A stretch of DNA of 64,000 bases from Aliihoeflea sp023389195 (GCA_023389195.1 JAEWET010000016.1:131831-195830); one strand, 5' to 3'; shown: positions 35,277 to 44,601, counted from the first letter of the stretch. Program-made: numbers and translations. Notes: a model not told the origin generated them from the sequence alone.

Positions 35277-36863
35277 ATGACGATGACGGGCGAAATGGAA
35301 CGGCAGGCGGATGTTGTGATCGTCGGCGGCGGACCCGTCGGCACGGGGCTGGCGATCGAGCTTGGCCAGCGCGGCATCCGCACGCTCGTCGTCGAGCGCT
35401 ATCCGACGCCGCAGCGCGTGCCCAAGGGCCAGAACCTGACCCAGCGCACCATGGAGCATTTCCACTTCTGGGGCGCGGAAAAGGAGCTGCGCGCCGCGCG
35501 CACTGTGCCGAAGGAATACGGCATCGGCGGGCTGACCACCTATGGCACGCTGCTCGGCGACTACCATTATGACTGGCTGCAGCGCGAACTCGTGCGGCCC
35601 TACTATTTCACCGACAACGAGCGCCTGCCGCAATATGCGACCGAGGACGTGCTGCGCGCGCGGGCGGCGGAAATCGACTGCATCGAGACGCTCTACGGCT
35701 ATTCGGGCGAGGCGATCGAACAGGATGCTGACGGCGTGACGGTGACCGCCGTGCCGCGCGAGGGCGGCGAGCCGGTGAAGGTTCGCGCGCGCTATCTCGT
35801 CGGCTGCGACGGCAGCAAATCGGCCGTGCGCGACATGGCGGGCATCACGCAGACGCGCTCCGACCATGACAAGCTGATGGTTCTGCTGGTATTCCGCTCG
35901 ACCGGGCTGCACGAACTCCTGAAGCGCTTTCCCGGCAAGTCGTTCTACAACGTGCTGCACCCTGACCTGAAGGGCTACTGGCAGTTCTTCGGCCGCGTCG
36001 ATCTCGGCAACACATGGTTCTTCCACGCGCCGGTGCCGGCCGACACGACGAAGGACAATTTCGACTTTACCGCCTACCTCCATAAGGCGGTGGGGGCGGA
36101 GTTCGACGTCGAGTTCGAGCATATCGGCTTTTGGGATTTGCGCGTCGCGATCGCCGACAGCTATCGCAAAGGCAATGTGTTCATCGCCGGCGACGCCGCG
36201 CATAGCCACCCGCCCTATGGCGGCTACGGCATCAATACCGGCTTCGAGGATGCGCGAAACCTCGGCTGGAAGCTCGCCGCGACGCTGCAGGGCTGGGGCG
36301 GCCAAAGTCTGCTCGACACCTATGACGCCGAGCGCCGGCCCGTCTTCGCCTCGACGGCGAAGGATTTCATCGAAAAGGCGATCGAAAGCGATCGGGCATT
36401 CCTGGAAACGCATGACCCGGAAACGGACCGCGCGGCCTTCGAGCGCGAATGGACGGCGCGGGGGTCGGGCGCGCGCGATGAGGTCAACGCCTTCGAGCCG
36501 AACTATCGCGGTTCGCCGATCGTGGCGGGTGCGGGCGGCGCGACGAATGCCATCGGCGGCCACAGCTTCACGGCGCGGGCAGGGCATCATCTGGCGCCGC
36601 GGCGGCTGTCGACCGGCGAAAACGTCTATGAGCGGCTGGGTACGGGTTTCACGCTTCTGGCGCTCGGCGGCAATGACGGCGTCGAGCGTTTCCGCATTGC
36701 GGCGGACAAGGCCGGCGTGCCGGTGACGATCGTGGAAGATGACGCAACTGGCGAGACGGCCGACTATGGCGCCCGCTTCGTGCTCGTGCGCCCCGACCAG
36801 TTCGTCGCCTTCGCCGGCGACGAGATCGAGCCGGATTTGGTTGGCCGCGCGACTGCACGCTGA
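35277..36863 (+). CDS. FAD-dependent aromatic monooxygenase (PheA/TfdB/MhpA-like)
   Basis: A class A flavin hydroxylase of 528 aa. The N-terminal FAD motif is VVIVGGGPVGTGLAIELGQRG, the DG motif is LVGCDGSKSAVR, and the GD motif is GDAAHSHPPYGGYGINTGFEDARNLGWKLA (cited in part). A C-terminal thioredoxin-like region follows. These enzymes ortho-hydroxylate phenols or hydroxy-aromatic acids with NAD(P)H and O2. The ATG at 35277 was selected, with others at 35283 and 35295. Located at the end of the amidohydrolase-ALDH unit, it suggests hydroxylation of an aromatic substrate in module B. Confidence 0.85.
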   Translation: MTMTGEMERQADVVIVGGGPVGTGLAIELGQRGIRTLVVERYPTPQRVPKGQNLTQRTMEHFHFWGAEKELRAARTVPKEYGIGGLTTYGTLLGDYHYDWLQRELVRPYYFTDNERLPQYATEDVLRARAAEIDCIETLYGYSGEAIEQDADGVTVTAVPREGGEPVKVRARYLVGCDGSKSAVRDMAGITQTRSDHDKLMVLLVFRSTGLHELLKRFPGKSFYNVLHPDLKGYWQFFGRVDLGNTWFFHAPVPADTTKDNFDFTAYLHKAVGAEFDVEFEHIGFWDLRVAIADSYRKGNVFIAGDAAHSHPPYGGYGINTGFEDARNLGWKLAATLQGWGGQSLLDTYDAERRPVFASTAKDFIEKAIESDRAFLETHDPETDRAAFEREWTARGSGARDEVNAFEPNYRGSPIVAGAGGATNAIGGHSFTARAGHHLAPRRLSTGENVYERLGTGFTLLALGGNDGVERFRIAADKAGVPVTIVEDDATGETADYGARFVLVRPDQFVAFAGDEIEPDLVGRATAR

Positions 36864-36934
36864 AGAGCTTTGGGCCGGCCTCGACCGCCGATTTCGACGC
36901 GAGCCATATCAGGATCGGACGGCCGGCCGAAGCG

Positions 36935-38446
36935 TCACGGCCCGTTCGCGAGGGCGATGAACGCGTCGCGCAGTTCGCGCCGCAACACTTTTCCGTACGC
37001 ATTCTTCGGCAGGTCGGCGACGAAGAAGACGTGCCTTGGCTTCTTGAACGAAGCAAGGTTTGCCTTGCAGTGGTCCAGCACTGTCTCCTCGTCGAGGACC
37101 GCATTCTCGGCGACGATGGCGACGGCGACGCTCTCGCCCCATTCGGCATCCGGCAGGCCGAAGACGATCACCTCGCGCACGCCGGGGTGCGCGGCGATGA
37201 CGTCCTCGATCTCCTTGGGATAGATATTGGTGCCGCCCGAAATAATCGTGTCGTGGCGGCGGTCGAGGACGCGCAGGCGCCCTGCGGTGTCGAAGCGACC
37301 GATGTCGCCTGTGTGCAGCCAGCCGCCTCTCAGCGCTTTCGCTGTTGCCTCCGGATTTCGCCAGTAGCCCTTCATGACGACATCGCCGCGTACGCAGATT
37401 TCGCCGTCTTCGCCAGGCGGTACATCCTGACCGTCCTCGCCCGCGAGGCGGACCTCGACGCCTGACCGCACGTAGCCCGCCGAGACCAGTGTCTCGTCGT
37501 CGGCGCCCAAATGGTCGGCGCCGGGCAGGTAGGAAATCGTCATCGGCGCCTCGCCCTGCCCGTAGAGCTGATGGAAGATCGGCCCGAACCGCGCGACGGC
37601 TTCGCGAATGTGCTCCAGATGGATCGACGCGCCGCCATAGACGATGCCTCGCAGACAGCCGATATCGGCGCGCGGCGCGGTTTCGAGAAAGCGGACGATC
37701 ATCGTCGGGGCGACGAACGGGATGACGGAAACCGAAAGCCGCGCGACGGTGTCGAGCACTTCATCCGGGCGAAAGCCGGTCCGGTCGTAGATGATGTTTT
37801 CGGCGCCCCGCGCGAGCGCCGGGATCATATAGAGACCGCTGCCATGCGAAAGGGGCGCGACATGCAGCACGCGGTCGGCCGCTTCGAAGGCGAAGACGTC
37901 TGCGAGACAGTTCACCGTCGCGGCGATCAAGTTGCGGTGGCTGAGCGTCGCGCCCTTCGGCTTGCCGGTCGTGCCGGAGGTGTAGAAGATCCACGCCGGA
38001 TCGTCCGGGTCGACATGGGCGCAGGCGCCGGATGCTTCAGGCGGATTCGGCAAAGCGAAATCCTCGATCGCGACGATCTCGCAGGAAAAGCCGGCGGGCA
38101 GGCCGGCTCTCAGTTCCTCGACGTGCTCGGCATGGGTGAAGATCAATCTCGGCGCGGCATCGCTGGCGATCCAGGCCACCTCGCGTGGATGCAGCTTGGC
38201 ATTGGTCGGCACCACCACCAGCCCTGCGCGCATTGGCGCCAGTAGCAGCGCCGGAAACTCGAACCCGTTGCGCAGGAAAAGCAGCACGCGGTCGCCGGGC
38301 ACGCAGCCCTTCTGCCCGAACCAGTCGCCGAGCGCTGTGCAGATGCCGTCGAGTTGGCGATAGCTCAGCGACCGCTCGCCCCAGCGGATCGCGGTCTGGT
38401 CGCCGCGCCGGCGGATCGCGTCGGTGAGCATGGAATAGACGTTCAT
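36935..38446 (-). CDS. AMP-dependent acyl-CoA ligase
   Basis: A 503-aa ANL-superfamily ligase. The adenylate-forming P-loop is IFYTSGTTGKPKGATLSHRNL. The A5 motif is in YGQGEAPMTISYLPG, and LHTGDIGRFDTAGRLRVLDRRHDTIISGGTNIYPKEIED covers A7-A8. The C-terminal catalytic Lys lies in LPKNAYGKVLRREL. It activates a carboxylic acid to its CoA thioester. The sequence resembles long-chain/aryl-CoA ligase types (FadD3/benzoate-like), without a clear substrate. It converges on the flavin hydroxylase and lies downstream of a FAH-family gene on the same strand. Confidence 0.88.
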   Translation of the reverse strand: MNVYSMLTDAIRRRGDQTAIRWGERSLSYRQLDGICTALGDWFGQKGCVPGDRVLLFLRNGFEFPALLLAPMRAGLVVVPTNAKLHPREVAWIASDAAPRLIFTHAEHVEELRAGLPAGFSCEIVAIEDFALPNPPEASGACAHVDPDDPAWIFYTSGTTGKPKGATLSHRNLIAATVNCLADVFAFEAADRVLHVAPLSHGSGLYMIPALARGAENIIYDRTGFRPDEVLDTVARLSVSVIPFVAPTMIVRFLETAPRADIGCLRGIVYGGASIHLEHIREAVARFGPIFHQLYGQGEAPMTISYLPGADHLGADDETLVSAGYVRSGVEVRLAGEDGQDVPPGEDGEICVRGDVVMKGYWRNPEATAKALRGGWLHTGDIGRFDTAGRLRVLDRRHDTIISGGTNIYPKEIEDVIAAHPGVREVIVFGLPDAEWGESVAVAIVAENAVLDEETVLDHCKANLASFKKPRHVFFVADLPKNAYGKVLRRELRDAFIALANGP

Positions 38447-38515
38447 GTGAGCGGACCTGGTTGGTTTGCCTCGACCTTACGCCGGAACTCGCTTGCGAGC
38501 GATGCGCGTGGCGCC

Positions 38516-38605
38516 GTCGACCCCCACTCCGCCTCGCTTCGCTCGGCACCTCCCCCGATCGACGGGGGAGAGGAAAGCGCGGCCGCAACGCCGATGGGGG
38601 TCGAC
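38516..38605. repeat. Composite intergenic palindrome
   Basis: Outer arms GTCGACCCCCA (38516-38526) and TGGGGGTCGAC (38595-38605) are perfect complements. Inside is a second hairpin CCTCCCCCG / CGGGGGAGAGG and a smaller GCCTCGC...GCTCGGC arm. Such nested GC-rich palindromes are common between genes in rhizobial genomes. It sits between the FAH-family gene and the ligase gene and could stabilise or terminate transcripts. Confidence 0.65.
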
Positions 38606-38614
38606 CTACGAAAA

Positions 38615-39601
38615 CTACTGATCCCTTGTCAGCACCCGGTTGCGCAGGATGCCGATGCCCTCGACCTCGAGCTCCACGACGTCGCCATGCTTCAGGAACT
38701 TCATGTGTTCGAGCCCGCAGCCATTGCCCACCGTGCCCGATCCGAAGAACTCGCCGGGATAGATGGTCTCGGACTGCGAGATGTGGGCGAGGAGGTCCTC
38801 GAATTTCCAGTGCATCGTGCCGGTATTGCCACGGCCCCATTCCTCGCCGTTCACGCGGCAGACCATGGTGAGATTATAGGGGTCCGCCATCTCGTCGGCG
38901 GTGACGAGGCAGGGCCCCATGGCGTTGCCAGTGTCGAAATCCTTCCCCTTTGCCGGGCCGAGTTGCCCGCCCATCTCCTGCGTCTGCGCGTCGCGCGCCG
39001 AAAAATCGTTGAAGATGGTGTAGCCGTAGATGTAGTCGCGCGCCTCGTCGCGGGCGATGTCGACGCCTTTCTTGCGGGCGTAGAAGCCGAATTCCAGTTC
39101 GAAATCCATCAGCTTGGAATAGCGCGGCCACAATACGTCCTGGTCGGTGCCGATGACGGAGAAGCGGTTCGCCTTGTAGTAGATCGGCTGCTCGTAGAAG
39201 GTCTTCGGGACCGCGAAGACGCCCTTTTCCTCGAACTCCTTCATCGCCGCCTCCGGGTCCGGCGTGGCGTTGGCGCGGATGCGGCGCACGGCGTTGAAGG
39301 ACTGCTTCAGATGGGTTTCGAAGCAGAGGCAGTCGCGCATCTGGATCGGCACCGGGACGGGTGCGAGAAGGCGGATGCCGTCCTTCAGGAACGCGCCGTT
39401 CGCGCCCTTTTTCAGCGTCTCGTAGGCGCGGTCGAGCGCGGCGTCGCCGCCTTCGATCATCGCCTGCACGGAGGCGAAGGCGGCATGGTTTTCGCCGAAC
39501 GCCTGTTCGTGGGCGTCGGCAAGGTCGACGATGCTGCGGTCACCGTCGACCAGCGCACCGGCGCGCTGCTGTCCATTCCGTTCATAGGTTACGAGCTTCA
39601 T
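38615..39601 (-). CDS. Fumarylacetoacetate hydrolase family protein
   Basis: A 328-aa FAH-fold enzyme. The start MKLVTYERNGQQRAGALVDG is the standard family opening. The metal-binding acidic residues lie in MDFELEFGFYARKKG and FNDFSARDAQTQEMG, with GPCLVTADEMADPYNL and the GSGTVGNGCGLEH stretch conserved. The family hydrolyses or decarboxylates C-C bonds of 2-oxo or 1,3-dicarbonyl compounds, often in aromatic ring cleavage routes. It lies between the ligase gene and a TetR gene, all on the minus strand. Substrate unknown. Confidence 0.87.
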   Translation of the reverse strand: MKLVTYERNGQQRAGALVDGDRSIVDLADAHEQAFGENHAAFASVQAMIEGGDAALDRAYETLKKGANGAFLKDGIRLLAPVPVPIQMRDCLCFETHLKQSFNAVRRIRANATPDPEAAMKEFEEKGVFAVPKTFYEQPIYYKANRFSVIGTDQDVLWPRYSKLMDFELEFGFYARKKGVDIARDEARDYIYGYTIFNDFSARDAQTQEMGGQLGPAKGKDFDTGNAMGPCLVTADEMADPYNLTMVCRVNGEEWGRGNTGTMHWKFEDLLAHISQSETIYPGEFFGSGTVGNGCGLEHMKFLKHGDVVELEVEGIGILRNRVLTRDQ

Positions 39602-39644
39602 CGGTGTCCTCCCTTGAATCGATCCGCCCGGCTCCTCCGGCCGG

Positions 39645-40364
39645 TCAGTCCTGTTTCGGCGTTGCCGGCACGCGGCCATAGAGCAGCGCGGCCTTCATCA
39701 GCGCGACCAGATGCGTGGCGGTCGCCATCTCGTCCTCCGGGTCGCAGCGCCCGCCGGAGAGCCGGCTGATGCGGCCGGTATCGGCCATCGTGTAGACCAT
39801 CACGCCGAGCATCGCCTGATAGCCCCAGTTGATCTCCTCGACGGAGCGGTCGGGCAGCGCAGCCTGCAGGGCCTCCATCACCTTGTAGGCGATCGGGTCG
39901 AAGAACTCGGCGATGACCTTGCGGTTGTGCGACTTGGGGTCGGAGACCTCGCGCGCGAGAATGCGCGCATAGCTGGAATTCTTTTCCGTGCTGCGCATGT
40001 GCAGGTTCGGCACCAGCACCGCCTTGACGATCATCTCGACCTTGCGCTCGGCATCCGGCTCCATCTCGGCAAGCCGAAGACCGGCGATGCGCTGGTCGAC
40101 GATCATCGGCGCGCGCATCTCGAAGATGGCGCGGTAGAGCCCTTCCTTGCTGCCGAAATGATAGTTGACGAGCGCCACCGGCACCTCCGCGCGCAGCGCG
40201 ATCTGCCGCACCGTCGCACCGTCGAAGCCGTGGTCGGCAAACTCGGCCTCCGCCGCCGTCAGGATGCGCGCGCGCGTCAGCGCGGAATTGCGCTGCGTCG
40301 CCTCGACGACGACGACCTTCTCACCCTGCGCGATCTTTCTCGTTCTGCTCATTCCCGCCGCCAT
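39645..40364 (-). CDS. TetR-family regulator (module C)
   Basis: A 239-aa regulator with the N-terminal helix-turn-helix TRARILTAAEAEFADHGFDG followed by ATVRQIALRAEVPVALVNYHFGSKEGLYRAIF (cited in parts), the classical TetR signature. The ATG at 40364 (MAAGMSRTRK) was taken; one at 40352 is equally possible. The C-terminal ligand domain resembles the TetR_C_33/CecR type. It is divergent from the second DctPQM operon, with a 9-bp dyad between them, so it probably represses that operon and itself. Confidence 0.88.
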   Translation of the reverse strand: MAAGMSRTRKIAQGEKVVVVEATQRNSALTRARILTAAEAEFADHGFDGATVRQIALRAEVPVALVNYHFGSKEGLYRAIFEMRAPMIVDQRIAGLRLAEMEPDAERKVEMIVKAVLVPNLHMRSTEKNSSYARILAREVSDPKSHNRKVIAEFFDPIAYKVMEALQAALPDRSVEEINWGYQAMLGVMVYTMADTGRISRLSGGRCDPEDEMATATHLVALMKAALLYGRVPATPKQD

Positions 40365-40403
40365 ACATGCGGGGCCTCGCTTTTCGAGGCCCTTGGATAT
40401 CCG

Positions 40404-40444
40404 ATTTGAACGACATATCAAAATTCTTGTCAACGCGTTCAAAT
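40404..40444. promoter_or_regulatory. TetR operator candidate between TetR and TRAP-3
   Basis: ATTTGAACG (40404-40412) and CGTTCAAAT (40436-40444) form a perfect 9-bp inverted repeat with a 23-base spacer. A possible promoter TTGTCA-N17-TAGCGT (40427-40455) for the TRAP operon overlaps the right arm. The layout suits repression in both directions. Confidence 0.5.
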
Positions 40445-40515
40445 GCCGCTAGCGTTTCGTCATCGGTCGTGGGGATTAGGAGTGAGGCCCCGTGCCGGCC
40501 AAGGGAGGAAAGTGC

Positions 40516-41589
40516 ATGTATCGCAACGCTTTGAGGGGCGGCGTGGCCGCACTTGCGCTCGGCTGCGCAATCGCGCCGGCGCTTTCGCAGGAAACGCTCA
40601 ATCTAACCGTGGCGACGGGACACCCGGAGGTGTTCCTGTGGGTCAAGCACGTCAAGGAGACGTTCATCCCCACCGTCGATGCGGAACTTGCCAAGACCGG
40701 CACCGTCACGATCAACTGGACCGAGGGCTATGGCGGCACCATCGTAAAGCTCGGCTCCGAGACGGAAGCCTTCCAGCAGGGCATCATCGACGTGGGCCAG
40801 ATGAGCGGCGTCTTCAATCCGGCGACGATGGGCCTTCTCAACCTGACCTATGCCATGCCGTTCGGCCCGGCCGACGCGCGCGGGGTGACCGAAGCGGTCG
40901 AGAAGGCGCTGACGGAGACCGAAGGCGCGCTGGCTGCGCTCGAAGAGGCGACCGGCGTCGTCTATATCGGCGGCGGCATTGCCATCGACGACTACAACAT
41001 CGCCTCGACCAAGGAACTGAAGACGATCGCCGACATGAACGGCGTCAAGCTCGGCGGCGCCGGGCCTAACCTCGCATGGCTCGCCGGAACCGGCGCCGTC
41101 GGCGTTCAGGGCAGCTATGTCACCTTCTACAACGACATCAAGACCGGGGTTTACGACGGCAATATCGGCTGGATGACGGCCAACGTCCCGGCCAAGCTCT
41201 ACGAGGTCGCCCCGAACTGGAACCAGACCCAGTTCGGCGCGATGTATATCGGCGGCCTCGGCGTCTCGCAGATGCAGTGGGAAACCTTCTCCGACGAGAC
41301 CAAGGCGGCCTTCCGCGCCGGCGCAGCCGCCTACACCAAGGCCTATTTCGACGAGCAGGACGCGCGCTACGAAGCCGCGAAGAAGACGCTGACCGACAGT
41401 GGCGGCAAGATCGTCGAGTTCGATCCCGCCGAGCGCTCCGCGTGGATCGAGGCGCTGCCGAACCCGACGACGGCGTGGGCCGATGCCGCAGAGGCACGCG
41501 GCGAGCCGGGCCGCGCGGTGCTCGAAGCCTATCGCGACAATCTGAAGGCGACCGGCTTCACCTTCGAGCGCGATTACCTGGCGGAGTAA
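40516..41589 (+). CDS. TRAP transporter DctP-family binding protein (TRAP-3)
   Basis: A 357-aa periplasmic binding protein. The ATG at 40516 has GGGAGGA upstream and begins a signal peptide ending APALSQ. The fold is DctP-like: LTVATGHPEVFLWVKHVKETFIP, QGIIDVGQMSGVFNPATMGLLNL. Where canonical DctP proteins have a ligand-binding Arg (LKGLKIRxxG), this one has DMNGVKLGGAGPNLAWL, so a carboxylate salt bridge may be absent or made elsewhere. That suggests a different or more hydrophobic ligand than TRAP-1. A 13-bp hairpin follows the gene. Confidence 0.85.
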   Translation: MYRNALRGGVAALALGCAIAPALSQETLNLTVATGHPEVFLWVKHVKETFIPTVDAELAKTGTVTINWTEGYGGTIVKLGSETEAFQQGIIDVGQMSGVFNPATMGLLNLTYAMPFGPADARGVTEAVEKALTETEGALAALEEATGVVYIGGGIAIDDYNIASTKELKTIADMNGVKLGGAGPNLAWLAGTGAVGVQGSYVTFYNDIKTGVYDGNIGWMTANVPAKLYEVAPNWNQTQFGAMYIGGLGVSQMQWETFSDETKAAFRAGAAAYTKAYFDEQDARYEAAKKTLTDSGGKIVEFDPAERSAWIEALPNPTTAWADAAEARGEPGRAVLEAYRDNLKATGFTFERDYLAE

Positions 41590-41619
41590 TCCTCCCCCGG
41601 CTTTGGCCGGACCGCCGAA

Positions 41620-41653
41620 GGGCCTTCGCCGCCATGGGGCGCGGCGAAGGCCC
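41620..41653 (+). other. 13-bp GC hairpin after the TRAP-3 binding-protein gene
   Basis: GGGCCTTCGCCGC and GCGGCGAAGGCCC pair perfectly around an 8-base loop, 30 bases after the stop and before dctQ. No U tract follows. It is the most stable of four comparable hairpins in this window. Confidence 0.65.
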
Positions 41654-41691
41654 GGCGCCCATCATCAATGCCTGACCCGGAGCGTTCCGCC

Positions 41692-42252
41692 ATGGCCGAC
41701 GAAGCCGCAATCCCGCGCGACGACGCGCCGCCGCCGACAGTGCCGAGCGGTCCTTTCGCACGCATCATCGGCGCGATGAACGCGGTCGGCACGCTCTGGA
41801 TCATCGGGCTGATGCTCCTCATCAATGCGGACATTTTCGGTCGCAGCTTCTTTAACCGCCCGATCGCAGGCGTGCCGGAACTCGTCGCCTTCTCGATCGT
41901 CGGCATCGTCTTCCTGCAGCTTGCGCACACGCTGCGTTCCGGCTCGATGACACGCTCGGACGTGCTGCTCAACGTGCTCGAGCGCCGCGCGCCCCGGCTT
42001 CGCTCGGCGCTTCTGGCAATCTTCCATCTCGGCGGCGGGTTGCTGCTCCTCATGATCGCCTGGAAATTCTGGCCGAGCGTCGTCGCCGCCTTCCAGCATC
42101 CCGAACGCAACTTCATGGGCAATCCGGGCTTCTTCACCGTGCCCCAATGGCCGCTCTTCATCCTCGTCTTCCTCGGCATCGTCGCCACGGCCGTCCAGTT
42201 CCTGCTCATCGCCTGGAGCGATGCCCGCTCGGCAAGGGCTATCGCGCGATGA
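41692..42252 (+). CDS. TRAP transporter small permease (DctQ, TRAP-3)
   Basis: A 186-aa four-helix DctQ protein. The ATG at 41692 is preceded by GGAG at a normal distance, whereas the in-frame ATG at 41668 is not. Segments MNAVGTLWIIGLMLLINADIFGRSFF and VPELVAFSIVGIVFLQLAHTLRSGSMTRSDV (cited in part) are typical, with the short polar loop before helix 3. Its stop overlaps the dctM start (ATGA), giving coupling. It would form the membrane complex with the DctM protein. Confidence 0.86.
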   Translation: MADEAAIPRDDAPPPTVPSGPFARIIGAMNAVGTLWIIGLMLLINADIFGRSFFNRPIAGVPELVAFSIVGIVFLQLAHTLRSGSMTRSDVLLNVLERRAPRLRSALLAIFHLGGGLLLLMIAWKFWPSVVAAFQHPERNFMGNPGFFTVPQWPLFILVFLGIVATAVQFLLIAWSDARSARAIAR

Positions 42253-43565
42253 GCGGCATCGAGATCGCACTCCTGTCCATCGCGGTCATGCTGGTGCTCA
42301 TCTATTCGGGCGTCCATGTCGCGATCGCGCTGATCCTCCTGTCCTTTGGCGGCGTCTGGCTGATCCGCGGCAATTTCGAGATCGCGTCGAACATGCTGGT
42401 GCTGGCGTTCAAGGATTCCATCAGCGACTACATCTTCGGCGTCGTGCCGCTCTTCGTCCTGATGGGGCTGCTCGTCGCCGTCGCCGGCATCGGGCGCGAC
42501 ACGTTCGAGGTCGCCGCGCAGGTCTTCCGCAAGGTGCTGGGCGGGCTCGGCATCGCCACGGTCGCGGCCAACGCCGTGTTCGCGGCAATCACCGGCATCT
42601 CCATCGCCTCGGCGGCGGTCTTCACCAAGGTCGCCGTGCCGGAGATGATGCGCCACGGCTATACGCCGCGCTTTTCTGTCGGCGTCGTCGCGGGATCGTC
42701 CGTGCTCGGCATGCTGTTGCCTCCGAGCCTGCTCTTCATTCTCTACGGCGTCCTCACCGAGCAGTCGGTCGGATCGCTCTTCATCGCCGGCATCATTCCC
42801 GGCATTCTCCTGTCGCTCGTCTACTGCGCCGGCATCTTCGCCATGGGTCGCTGGTGGCCGTCCTTCATCGGCGGCGGCGCGCCGGTGTCGAGCGATGCCG
42901 TACGCGAAATGGGCGTCGGCGAGATGCTGAACAAGATCGCGCCGATCGTTATCCTGGTCGCGCTCGTGCTGGGCGGCATTTATGGTGGCTTCTTCACGCC
43001 GACGGAGGCAGGCGCAGCCGGCGCGCTCGGCGCGCTTCTCATCTCGCTTGCCAAGCGGCGGCTTTCCTGGGCGAGCTTCTGGCAGGTGCTCGTCCAGACC
43101 GGGCACACGACCTCCTCGATCTGTTTCCTGATCATCGGCGCCAGTCTTTATTCACGTATGCTGGCCATGTCGGGGATGCCCGGCTGGCTCGGCTCGTGGG
43201 TGGTCGATTCCGGCATGGGCGTCACCGGCATCGTCATCGCGCTGATGCTGGTCGTCATCCTGCTCGGCACCATCCTCGATTCCGCATCGATCATGCTCCT
43301 GACGCTGCCGATCGCCATCCCGATCCTCATCGGACTTCAGGTCGATTTGATCTGGCTCGGCGTCCTGATGGTCATCGCGGTCGAGATCGGGCTGTTGACC
43401 CCGCCCTTCGGCATCGCCGTCTTCGTGGTGAAGGCGACGCTGGGGCCGGACAGCAAGGTCACACTCAACGACATCTTCGCCGGCGCGGCGCCCTTCGCGG
43501 TCATGATGCTGCTGGTGCTCGTGCTGGTCTTCCTCTTCCCGTGGCTCGCCACGGCTCTCGTCTGA
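42249..43565 (+). CDS. TRAP transporter large permease (DctM, TRAP-3)
   Basis: A 438-aa DctM transport subunit. Landmarks are GGVWLIRGNFEIASNML, ITGISIASAAVFTKVAVPEMMRHG, VVAGSSVLGMLLPPSLLFILYG and IGLLTPPFGIAVFVVKATLG. About 12 transmembrane segments are predicted. It overlaps dctQ by 4 bases and is followed after 19 bases by an MBL-fold hydrolase gene with its own Shine-Dalgarno, so the hydrolase may be co-transcribed. Confidence 0.92.
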   Translation: MSGIEIALLSIAVMLVLIYSGVHVAIALILLSFGGVWLIRGNFEIASNMLVLAFKDSISDYIFGVVPLFVLMGLLVAVAGIGRDTFEVAAQVFRKVLGGLGIATVAANAVFAAITGISIASAAVFTKVAVPEMMRHGYTPRFSVGVVAGSSVLGMLLPPSLLFILYGVLTEQSVGSLFIAGIIPGILLSLVYCAGIFAMGRWWPSFIGGGAPVSSDAVREMGVGEMLNKIAPIVILVALVLGGIYGGFFTPTEAGAAGALGALLISLAKRRLSWASFWQVLVQTGHTTSSICFLIIGASLYSRMLAMSGMPGWLGSWVVDSGMGVTGIVIALMLVVILLGTILDSASIMLLTLPIAIPILIGLQVDLIWLGVLMVIAVEIGLLTPPFGIAVFVVKATLGPDSKVTLNDIFAGAAPFAVMMLLVLVLVFLFPWLATALV

Positions 43566-43584
43566 CAGCAAAGGAGTGGCTGCG

Positions 43585-44601
43585 ATGGCCAAATGGCAAT
43601 TCACCAAGGGCATGCACGACCTCGGCAATGGCTGCTACGCCTATCTCCAGCCGGACGGAAGCTGGGGCTGGTCGAATGCCGGTCTGGTCGTCGACGGCGA
43701 CGCGACGCTGATGGTCGACACGCTGTTCGACCTCAACCTGACCGCCGAAATGCTCGCCGTCTACCGCGCGTCGATCCCGGCTGCAAAGGAGATCGGTATC
43801 CTCGTCAATACCCATGCCGACGGTGACCACACGTTCGGCAACCAGCTCGTCGAGGGCGCGCGCATCATCGGCACGCAGGGCACGGTCGACGACTTCGCCC
43901 GCTTCGACCCGGCCGTGGTGCAGAAGATCGTCACCAATGCCGAACAGTTCGGCAGCGCCGGGGTCTTCATGCGCGAGTGCTTCCGTCCGTTCGACTTCGC
44001 CGGCATCGAACTCACCCCGCCGACCGAGACCTTTTCGGGCACGATGGACATCATGGTCGGATCGAAAAAGGTGCAACTGATCGAGGTCGGGCCGGCGCAT
44101 TCGCTCGGCGACGCGCTCATCTACGTGCCCGACGACAAGGTTGTTTACACCGGCGACATCCTCTTCACCGGCGGCACGCCGATCGCATGGTACGGGCCGG
44201 TCCAGCGCTGGATCGACGTCTGCGACATGGTGATGGGGATGGATGTCGAAACCGTCGTCGCCGGGCACGGACCGATCTCGACCAAGGACGACGTGCGCGA
44301 GATGCGCGACTATCTGCAGTATGTTTCCGATAAAGCGCGGCCGCTCTGGGAAGATGGGCTCGATTATCTCGCCGCAGCCTACAAGATCGACCTCGGACCC
44401 TACCGCGACCGCAACGACGCCGAGCGTGTCGTCGTCACGCTCCAGACGCTGTTCGACGATTTCGGCAGCGCGCCGGAGCGGCCGGTGCGTGCGCCCATCC
44501 CGTACTTCGCCGAGATGAAGAGCTTTCGCCACCACCTCGGCCGCGGCCCGGTGCACGAGGCCTATTGCAAGGCATGCGGGCTGAAGCACGACGCCTACTG
44601 A
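43585..44601 (+). CDS. MBL-fold metallo-hydrolase
   Basis: A 338-aa metallo-beta-lactamase-fold enzyme. The ATG at 43585 follows AAGGAG; a second ATG 9 bases upstream is less well placed. The first zinc site is NTHADGDHTFGN (HxxxDH with an upstream His). The downstream ligands lie in VGPAHSLGDALIYVPDDKVVYTGDILFTGG and VAGHGPIST. A C-terminal ~100-residue helical extension is typical of catabolic MBL proteins of this branch. It probably hydrolyses an ester, lactone or thioester made in module C; the substrate is unknown. Confidence 0.85.
   Translation: MAKWQFTKGMHDLGNGCYAYLQPDGSWGWSNAGLVVDGDATLMVDTLFDLNLTAEMLAVYRASIPAAKEIGILVNTHADGDHTFGNQLVEGARIIGTQGTVDDFARFDPAVVQKIVTNAEQFGSAGVFMRECFRPFDFAGIELTPPTETFSGTMDIMVGSKKVQLIEVGPAHSLGDALIYVPDDKVVYTGDILFTGGTPIAWYGPVQRWIDVCDMVMGMDVETVVAGHGPISTKDDVREMRDYLQYVSDKARPLWEDGLDYLAAAYKIDLGPYRDRNDAERVVVTLQTLFDDFGSAPERPVRAPIPYFAEMKSFRHHLGRGPVHEAYCKACGLKHDAY

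Noticed and set aside
41574..43106. 510-codon minus-strand frame opposite dctQM (TRAP-3)
   Set aside because: Same shadow signature. The TRAP genes on the plus strand have overlapping starts, stops and motifs.
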